A stretch of DNA of 33,584 nucleotides from Candidatus Saganbacteria bacterium. GTDB lineage: Bacteria > Margulisbacteria > WOR-1 > O2-12-FULL-45-9. The position numbers and the translations under genes were made by a program. This document shows positions 15,085-23,800 of this stretch, in pieces. The stretch covers positions 1-33,584 of the forward strand of contig JABMSE010000033.1 of assembly GCA_013204645.1 (NCBI GenBank). Reading direction: 5' to 3'. The number at the start of each line of letters is the position of its first letter. The first letter of the stretch is position 1. Below the pieces are notes generated by a model. It worked only from the letters and a program-made list of their open reading frames with translations, was not told where the DNA came from and did not search any database.

Positions 15085-15285
15085 ATGGGTAAATTTGTAA
15101 GAAACTTAACATTGGGTGGGGTTGTTGGTTTTGTAATTGGTCTTCTTTTTGCTCCACAAAAGGGGGAGAAGACACGCAAAAAACTAGCTGATTCTTTGGA
15201 GAAGGGTAAGGAAAAATTCGAAGAAATCAAGGAAGAAATTTCCAAGGAAATAAAAGAAGAAGAAGAAACACAAGAACAAGAATAG
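15085..15285 (+). CDS. YtxH-domain protein, paralogue 2
   Basis: 66 residues. Gly-rich membrane segment LTLGGVVGFVIGLLFAPQKG followed by EKTRKKLADSLEKGKEKF and a very acidic tail of Glu/Lys repeats likely to form a coiled coil. It shares the LFAP..GEK.R.K motif with the protein 540 bases upstream, so the pair flanking the DUF948-like gene are paralogues. AGGAGGG lies 7 bases before the ATG. The ATG also overlaps the stop of the -1-frame extension of the previous gene, the same TAATG junction seen at murD and acpS. Confidence 0.8.
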   Translation: MGKFVRNLTLGGVVGFVIGLLFAPQKGEKTRKKLADSLEKGKEKFEEIKEEISKEIKEEEETQEQE

Positions 15286-15298
15286 CCCCCTTATATTT

Positions 15299-16855
15299 AT
15301 GGCTAAAAACAACATTGATTCTCTTCTTGAGAAGTCGCTTCTTTCTCTTGGCATCAAAGAGAAGCTCGCTTACCGGGTTGATATTTCAAAAAGAAAAGAC
15401 CTGGGTGATTATGCCACAAATGTAGCAATTCTTGCGGCCAGCAAGCTTTCCCAAAAACCTCTGGAATTAGCCTCAAAAATTGCCAAAAAGATTGTTACGC
15501 TCGATTCAGAGGGGATCTTTTCCAAAGTTGATGTTGCTAAGCCAGGATTTATAAATTTTACCCTTTCTCCTTCCTATCTTTTTCAAACCCTCTCTAATAT
15601 CCATGACCAAGATCATGCATGGGGAAGGAAAAAACAGAAAACAGGAGAAAAAACATTACTTGAGTTTGTCTCAGCCAATCCCACTGGTCCTCTACATGTA
15701 GGTCATGGTCGGTGGGCTGTGATAGGAGATAATATTGGCCGATTGCTTAAGGCGGTCGGTGTAGAGCTTGACACAGAATTTTATATTAATGATGTAGGGC
15801 GCCAGGTTAATCTATTGGAGGCGTCAGTTAGAGCCAAAAGAGAGGGACAAGGGGTTCCAATAGATGGTTATGGTGGATCCTATATAGTAGAGATCGAAGG
15901 TAAAACGCAAAAGGAAATGCTGGATTACTTGCTCAATCAACAGCGCCAAACCCTTGACAGATTAGGTGTTAAATTTGACAAATGGTTTCCTGAAAGCACC
16001 CTACATGACGGCAAAAAGATTAAGGAGGCCATTTTAAAACTTTCTAATTCCGGATTGACTTACAAAAAAGATGGTGCCCTTTGGTTTAAATCAATCGAAT
16101 TTGGCGACGACAAGGATCGAGTGCTAATTCGAGAAGACAAAAATAGCACTTATTTTGCGGCAGATGTTGCCTATCATCTTGATAAATTTGATCGCGGATA
16201 CAGGTATTTGATTGATATCTGGGGAACTGACCACCATGGATACGTTAAACGATTAAAATCAGCCATGAAAGGACTAGGAACCCCAGTTGAAAATTTTGAA
16301 ATTATTATTGGCCAACTTGTTACGTTGTACCGCGGATCCGAGCCGGTTCGCATGTCAAAACGTACCGGAGAGATGGTTACCTTAGAAGAAGTCATTGATG
16401 AGATTGGAGCTGACGCCACCAGATTTTTCTTTTCGGCAACCGATGTCAATTCCCATCTTGATTTTGATTTAGAACTAGCTAAAAAGAAAAGCAGTGATAA
16501 TCCAGTTTATTATTTGCAGTATGCACATGCGAGAATGTGTAGTATATTAAAAAAGTCTGCTCGGGGTCCGACGTCGAATGAGCAAGTTGATTTGACTAAA
16601 TTGGATCATCCTGCAGAAAGAGAACTAATGGTTAAGTTGCTGGTGTGGCCAGAGGTGGTGGATCAGGCTGCACGACTTCGGCATCCCCACCGCATAACTG
16701 AATACGGAAAGGAATTAGCAGCTCTTTTTCATTCCTTTTATGAAAAATGCAAAGTGCTGGGTAATCCTGCTCGATTAGTTTTGGTTGATGCTTCTCGAAT
16801 AACTTTGCGAAATGTGTTAGAATTACTGGGAATTTCAGCCCCAGAAAGGATGTAG
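15299..16855 (+). CDS. argS: Arginyl-tRNA synthetase
   Basis: Class I synthetase charging tRNA-Arg in the cytosol. 518 residues, a little shorter than the usual ~550. N-terminal Arg-S additional domain with RKDLGDYATNVAILAASKL; the HIGH motif is ANPTGPLHVGHGR (about residue 132), followed by IGDNIGRLLKAVG and the arginine-site EFYINDVGRQ. KMSKS appears as RMSKRTGEMVTLEEV (about 351). The C-terminal anticodon-binding helical domain (YYLQYAHARMCSI) ends with LGISAPERM, the normal family terminus. The gene starts 14 bases after the YtxH paralogue with no Shine-Dalgarno visible, so initiation may depend on read-through from upstream translation. Confidence 0.96.
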   Translation: MAKNNIDSLLEKSLLSLGIKEKLAYRVDISKRKDLGDYATNVAILAASKLSQKPLELASKIAKKIVTLDSEGIFSKVDVAKPGFINFTLSPSYLFQTLSNIHDQDHAWGRKKQKTGEKTLLEFVSANPTGPLHVGHGRWAVIGDNIGRLLKAVGVELDTEFYINDVGRQVNLLEASVRAKREGQGVPIDGYGGSYIVEIEGKTQKEMLDYLLNQQRQTLDRLGVKFDKWFPESTLHDGKKIKEAILKLSNSGLTYKKDGALWFKSIEFGDDKDRVLIREDKNSTYFAADVAYHLDKFDRGYRYLIDIWGTDHHGYVKRLKSAMKGLGTPVENFEIIIGQLVTLYRGSEPVRMSKRTGEMVTLEEVIDEIGADATRFFFSATDVNSHLDFDLELAKKKSSDNPVYYLQYAHARMCSILKKSARGPTSNEQVDLTKLDHPAERELMVKLLVWPEVVDQAARLRHPHRITEYGKELAALFHSFYEKCKVLGNPARLVLVDASRITLRNVLELLGISAPERM

Positions 16856-16861
16856 CTTAAA

Positions 16862-17770
16862 TTGAAATACGCATATTTTAAAGGTAAAATTGTTCCCTTT
16901 GAGCAGGCCACAATTAGTATCATGACCCATGCTTTTAATTATGGCACTGGTGTCTTTGAGGGCGTCCGTGGCTACTATAATACCGAACAGGAACAAATGT
17001 ATATTCTAAAACTAAAAGAGCATTACCAGAGGCTGTTGCTTTCCTCTAAAGCCTTACATATTAAAGTTGACGAGACCCTATCTGATTTAATCGCGATAAC
17101 CATCGAGCTGGTGCGAAAGAATGGGTATAAAAAAGATGTGTATATCCGGCCACTAGCCTATAAATCGGAAGAAAAGATTGGTTTAGGATTGCATGGTATT
17201 GAGGACGATGTAGCAATTTACCTAGCTCCTTTTGGCAATTATTTAGATGTTTCAGCGGGCATAAAAGTTTGTATATCCAAATATAGGCGTATCAGCGAGC
17301 ATTCTATGCCAGCAGGGGCAAAACTAACTGGAACTTATTTTAATTCATCGCTGGCAAAAGCAGAAGCCATTGGGAAAGGCTATGTTGAAGCCATTACTTT
17401 ATCACATAAGGGAAATGTAGCAGAGGGTAGTGGGGAAAATATTTTTATGGTTAAAAATGGTAAATTAATAACCCCTCCTTTGTCGGATGATATTTTGCCA
17501 GGGATCACTCGTCAGGTGATCATGGGGTTAGCCAAAAAAGAATTAGGCATTGTAACTTTGCAAAAATCATTTAAACCTGCCGCACTTTACAAAGCAGACG
17601 AGTTGTTTTTTTGTGGAACTGGAGCCCAAATTTCGCCCATTATTCAGGTAGAAAAGAGAAAGATCGGAAATGGCAAAATTGGTCCGATTACCGCAAAACT
17701 TCAGGAAATCTACTTTAAGGCCGTCCGTGGGGAGATTCCGAAGTATCGCAAGTGGTTAACTCCGGTTTAA
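16862..17770 (+). CDS. ilvE: Branched-chain amino acid aminotransferase (class IV)
   Basis: PLP enzyme making Val, Ile and Leu from their keto acids with glutamate. 302 residues of fold-type IV. The PLP lysine is K166 in NSSLAKAEA, preceded by PAGAKLTGTYF; EGSGENIFMVKNGKL, LPGITRQVIM and FFCGTGAQISPI are typical. HAFNYGTGVFEGVRGY marks the N-terminal domain. The start is TTG at 16862 with AAAGGAT about 10 bases upstream, only 6 bases after argS. D-amino-acid transaminase and aminodeoxychorismate lyase share the fold, but the motif set favours IlvE. Confidence 0.93.
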   Translation: MKYAYFKGKIVPFEQATISIMTHAFNYGTGVFEGVRGYYNTEQEQMYILKLKEHYQRLLLSSKALHIKVDETLSDLIAITIELVRKNGYKKDVYIRPLAYKSEEKIGLGLHGIEDDVAIYLAPFGNYLDVSAGIKVCISKYRRISEHSMPAGAKLTGTYFNSSLAKAEAIGKGYVEAITLSHKGNVAEGSGENIFMVKNGKLITPPLSDDILPGITRQVIMGLAKKELGIVTLQKSFKPAALYKADELFFCGTGAQISPIIQVEKRKIGNGKIGPITAKLQEIYFKAVRGEIPKYRKWLTPV

Positions 17771-17823
17771 CTCATCCCCTATCCCTCTCGATTTTCCCAG
17801 TAGAAAAACCCTCAAAAAAGTAC

Positions 17824-17829
17824 TATAAT
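17824..17829 (+). promoter_or_regulatory. -10 box for the giant beta-helix gene
   Basis: A consensus TATAAT ends 12 bases before the ATG at 17842. The region 17 bp upstream (TAGAAA, 17801-17806) is a poor -35. The implied leader is only about 6 bases and contains no Shine-Dalgarno, so this is a near-leaderless start. Confidence 0.5.
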
Positions 17830-17841
17830 TCCATTACTACT

Positions 17842-20800
17842 ATGCGCAAGATTATAATATTTATTTTTGCTCTTTTTACCCTCTTTTGTGGATCTTCTTT
17901 TGCTGCGGTATATTATGTGGACGCGGTTAATGGGGATAACAGTTATACTGGCGGTTCTGCTGATCCTTGGAAGACTATTACCTATGCCTCTACTACCTCA
18001 GCTTCTGGCGATACTATCAATGTTGCGGGCGGAACCTATGATACAACTCTGGGTGAGGTCTTTCCCATAGATTTAGGTGAGAATAGGCAATATCTAGCAG
18101 AGGTAACTGGCGTGGCAACCATTGAAGGAATAAACCATGTCGTGGATATAGACACAGATAGCGTTATTGATGGCTTTAAAATTATTGGCATGGAGGCTGC
18201 GTATACCATTGGAATAGATGTTGATGGATATAATGTCCAAATTAGGAACTGCATTATTGAGGGAACTAATGTTGAGGAAGGCTACGGCATCAACATTGGT
18301 GATAATCAAGGGGCTTACATTACATCCACTGAAGTTTCAAATGTTTATGCTGGAATAAGGATGGGTGAGGCCAGTCCAGCCTATGCTACTACGATTGAGG
18401 CATCAACTTTTCATGATTGTGGTCAATATGGCATTTATGTCGCAAATTTCGAAGCCCGGGTGAGGATAATTCAGAATTTCATTTACAATTGTACTCTTGA
18501 AACAAATGCAACCGGGATAAGTTTAGGCCGACCTAATCAAGGCAATCGTTATGTGGATGTAGAGCAAAATACACTGGTAAATAACACGAGGGGAATTTAC
18601 TTGAATAATCCGTCTTCCACTTACGCTACCGTAAAAAACAATATTATTTGTGCGAACCAGTTTCCTAATGATCGGGCGGATAGTCTGACTGGGATTTCTG
18701 TTTCTGGGGGCAGCGTTTCCAATAGTTATAATAATCTCTGGAATCTTTTTACAGATTATTCTGGTGATGTGTTACCTGCTGCAACTGATCTCCGCTCTTA
18801 TCCTTGTTTTGTGGATCCAGAAAACTATGACTTTGACTTGTATGGAAATTCTCCTTCTATTGGGGCAGGGGATGGTGGCGTAAATATAGGTGCATACACT
18901 GGGGCGGGGTCAGTGCTCTCACCTTATAATATCACTGCTTATGTTGATTTTGATAATGGAACAGATGATACCAGTCATGGAGGGGGGCCCGGAACAAATG
19001 CTTATAAAACCGTAACTTTTGCTAATCGTTACACTGTGACCACTATGAATATTGCGACCGGCACCTATTCAACCACTGAAACAATCGAACTATGTGACGC
19101 AAAAACCCTAGTCGGCCCTGCATCATCTGGGACAGCAACTCTTGAATGTACAACCAGCGGAAGCAATGTTTTAGAAGGACATTACAACGCTGCCATCTCG
19201 CTTCTTGACGTAGAATTTACTGGAAGTGGATATGGTATATACATTACGGGTGCCAATGCCGATATAAATTATTCAAATATTTTTGGCGATAGCAATGGAT
19301 ATGGTATTTATTTTCAAGGATATTCAGGGTCTGGATTAAATTGCGGGGGAACTGTTGCTACTTGCGAAGTCTACAACACTGACTATGGAATCTATCTTCG
19401 TGGATACACTGGCACGCATTCACCGGTAACTATTGAGACCTCAACTATTTATAGCAACGATACAGCCAATATCGATCTTCGTGACTGGGGAAACTTGGTT
19501 ACTGTCTTTCGAAATACAATTCGCGACGCTACTACTGGGCACGGGATATATCTTGATGACGGAGATAATGGGGGGGTAACGGTTAATCGCAATACCATTG
19601 TAAATAACAGAAATAATATTTATGTTAATGATAGTGAATCTGATTATGTCACTATTAAAAACAATATTATTTGCGGCCCTCCTGGATTAGACCGAGGTCC
19701 TGACTATGATAATTCTTCTAGATATGGTATTTATGTTTCTAGTAGTACTCATACTATTTCCAACCGCTATAATGATTTTTGGAATAACTGGGATGATTTA
19801 TATAATGCTACAGCAGCCACATCTGAGATTACTTCATATCCATTGTTTGAGAATCCGGGTAGCAATGATTTTGACTTATGTGTTGGTTCGGCGTGTCTTT
19901 CAGGGGGAGATCCGGGGGATGGCTCTCCCAATATTGGAGCCTATGATGGATCCGGAGAAACTTCCCCCTATCGCACAACTTCCTATGTGGACATAGCGCA
20001 AGGAACTGATGCTACCACCCATGGCAGCGGTCCTGGTACCGACGCTTATGAAACAATAACCTTTGCTAACAAATATACTTTAAACACTATGAATGTTGCC
20101 ACAGGCAATTATCCCACTTCAGAAGCAGTAGAATTAAATGAAAACAAACACATGGTTGGGGATGGTAGCGGTTCAACCACTTTAGAGTGTACAACAACCA
20201 ACACAAGTGTGTTAGTTTTGGGTAAGAATATAACCTTAGAGGGGATAAGCGTTGAATTTCCTGGCACTGGCTACAGTGGCCACGGTATTTATGTCATAGG
20301 CGCTAATGCGGATATAAAAAACTGTTCGGTTTATAGTACCTCTGGAGATGACCAAGGAGACGGTATACATTTTACTGGAGATACAGATGAAGGATTTGAA
20401 ACTGGCGGCAGAGTTTCGACCTCTGAAGTCTTTGATTGTGATAATGGAATTATTCTTTATGATTTTAATAGTACCACGGCTGTAACTGTTGAAGGTTGTA
20501 CTCTACGTAACAATGCTAATTCTAACCTTTATATCTCCAGCTGGGGCTCCCCCGTAACCGTCACTCGCAATATTGTGCGCGACGCCTATGAATATGGTAT
20601 CAGTGGCCCTGTCGGTTATGGGATAGGGATAAGTGGTATGAGTAGCGGGAGCAGGTATGTTCTGGTTGATAAAAACACCTTGGCGGGTAATCTTCATGGT
20701 ATATATTTAGCCAGTAGTAGTTCAACGTATGTTACTTTACAAAATAATATTGTCGTAGGCGGTAGGGCTCCCGATCGGCGCCCAGATGTATATAATGGAC

Positions 20801-23800
20801 TTTATGGAATATATCTTAATAGCGGATCAGTAACCCATACCTACAATTGCGTTTGGAACAATTTAGATGATTTTTCTGGTTTAACCGCTGATTCATCAGA
20901 AATAACTCAATATCCAGAATTTGAAGATCCCTGGAATAATGATTTTGATCTATACACTGGATCCCCATGTATTGGAACTGGTACTCCAGAAGGAACGGCT
21001 CCTAATATGGGGTCTTATCAAGGTTCTGGTGTAGGGGCTTCTCCTTATCGCTCTGTTTCATACGTTGATATAGCTAGTGGAACAGATAATGTTAATAATG
21101 GAGGCGGGGTGGGTGCAGATGCATATAAAACCTTTAGTTTTGCCAATAAATACTCAACCGGTACGATGAATTTTGGATCGGGTCTTTACACCGAAGCTTC
21201 CACTACTGAGCTCTGTGTTGGAAAATATATTGTAGGAGGAACAGACTCTGGCGGAGCAACCCTTGAATGTAGCACAAGCGGATATAATGCGTTAGAGATG
21301 ACGCGTAATTCTACGACAGAGATCTTTGGCATAAAGTTTTATGGAGGAGGGCGCGGGATTGATATCAATTCCGAAAATGCTCATGTCAGACAAGCTACAA
21401 TTTATGGAAACAATAATGGTGTGGGTATATATTTTGGTGGGCAGCAAGAAGCGGCTGAATATTCTCACGAAACTGGAGGACGCATATCAACCTGTGAAGT
21501 GTTCAATACTGATACAGGAATTTATCTTTATTCTTATACTGATGCCGAGGAAGAATTTGGTTCTGCTATAACTATTGAGGGATCCACTTTATATGATAAT
21601 GACCTAAGAAACATATATGTTTTAGCTTGGCCCGCAGCAGTTACAATAATAAAAAATATTATTCGAGATTGCCCAAGCGGAAACTTAAGTTCAATGTATG
21701 CCGGCTTAGCTATTGACGATATGCAAGACAGTCAACCAGGCAGTGTAACCGTTGATCGAAATACAATTGTTAAGAATTTGTGGGGGATATTATGCGACCA
21801 CGATGATTCAGATGTGACGATTATCAAAAATAATATTGTTAGTAATAAGCCTGATGATGGTACCCCTGCTTCGGGCAGTTATGGTGTATATGCTAATAAT
21901 TCTACGATAGATAATACCTACAATGATCTGTATGGCAATGAAACAGATTACTCTGGCGCAAGTGCCGGAACCGGCTCAATTGCTTCAAACGCTGATTTTG
22001 AGGATGAAGCTAATGATGATTATGAACTCACTTCTTCTTCGCCTTGTATTGATACCGGCGATCCAGCCACTGAACTTGATCCAGACGGTACCCGTGCAGA
22101 TATGGGAGCCCTTCCTTATTATCATAGCCTAACAGTTAACTTAGTTGCGCCCGATGGTGGAGAAACCTGGGAGGTTTCTTCCACTCAAACTATTACCTGG
22201 GAAACTACTGGCTCACCGGATACAATTAATTTGTATTACACGAGTACCGAGGCAGTAGCCTACCAGGTAATTACAAGTGAAGTATCTGACACGGGAACAT
22301 ACTCTTGGACGATTCCAAATGATCCAACCACCGAGGCATTGGTCCAGGTGGAAGCAAAAATAGGCTTGGTTATGGCTACGGATGAATCAAGCAGTACTTT
22401 TACAATTTCTGATGACATTGCTCCCACTGTTTCAAGCATAACTCTTCGTGATAGAACTACTTTGACCACACAATATACGAATGATTCAACTATTTCCGTT
22501 GAAGCATCCGGGGTATCTGGAAGTCCTACCCAGATGCTTATGTCAGAGGAAGCTAGCTTTACAGGAGTTAGCTGGGCAAGTTATGCTAATCCAACCACTT
22601 TTGGGGTAAGTAGTGGGGATGGGACTAAAGAGGTCTATTATAAACTACGGAATGGAGCTTTGACAGAATCATCAACGGTTGACGCCAGTATCATTTATGA
22701 TGCTACGGCCCCCAGTACTCCCACGCTTGTAACTCCAGGGGATGGGATAGAAACAACTGATAGTACCCCACTTTTAACTTGGGAGGCCTCAAGTGATAGT
22801 TTGTCTGGGGTGGCAAGTTATGAGATAACAATTGATACAACAGTTGCAACGCAGGGGGCTACCACAACTTACACCAGTGGAGGTTTAGCCGATGGTCTGC
22901 ATACCTGGGAAGTTCGAGCAAAAGATAATGCACAGAATTGGGGAAGTGCACCTACTGCTTTTACTTTTACACTGGTCAGTGTTCCAACTTGCGAAAGCTT
23001 GATTTTGCGCGATAGAACAACCGACAGCACTCAATACACTAATGATAGTATTATATCTGTGGACGCTAGCAATATCTCTGGATCTCCCGTCGAGATGATG
23101 ATATCTGGGGAGGCGAGTTTCGATGGTGTTAGTTGGATTACCATTGATAATCCAACTACTTTTGAAGTAAGTTCTGGAGATGGAACCAAAGAAGTTTATT
23201 ACAAGATGAGAAATGCGTTGGGTGGGGTATCTATAACATTTGAGGCTAGTATTATATACGATGCAACCGCTCCAGGTGCTCCGACCCTGGTGACCCCCGG
23301 AGATGCTTCAACTATTACGGATAACACCCCAACCCTTACCTGGGAAGCTGTAACCGGAGATTTATCCGGTATTGCAACTTATGAAATAACTGTGGACACA
23401 ACAGTTGTTACTCAAGGGGCTACAACAACTTATACCAGTGGAAGTTTAGCTGATGGTTTGCATACCTGGGAGGTTCGAGCAAAAGACAATGCCCAAAATT
23501 GGGGGACGGCGGCTACGGCTTTTACTTTTACGGTTGACACCACAATTCCTACTGTAGAAAGTTTAGCTTTGAAGGATACAGCAACTGCTAGCGCGCAATA
23601 CACAAATAAGCGTACTATAACCGTTGAAGCCACCAACGTTTCCGGTAGTCCAACAGAGATGATGATGTCTGAGGAAGCTAGCTTCACGGGGGCAACCTGG
23701 GCAACGTATGAAAACCCAACTACTTATGAAGTAACTAGTGGGGACGCAACAAAAGAGGTGTATTATAAATTAAAAAATGCATTAGAGACTCTCTCTATAA

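Noticed and set aside
15292..15297. TATATT before argS as a leaderless promoter
   Set aside because: Only one base separates it from the ATG, too close for a start at the codon, and no -35 is present.
17752..17841. GTG at 17752 as start of the giant protein
   Set aside because: It lies inside ilvE and adds 30 residues ahead of a textbook signal peptide that begins at the ATG 17842.
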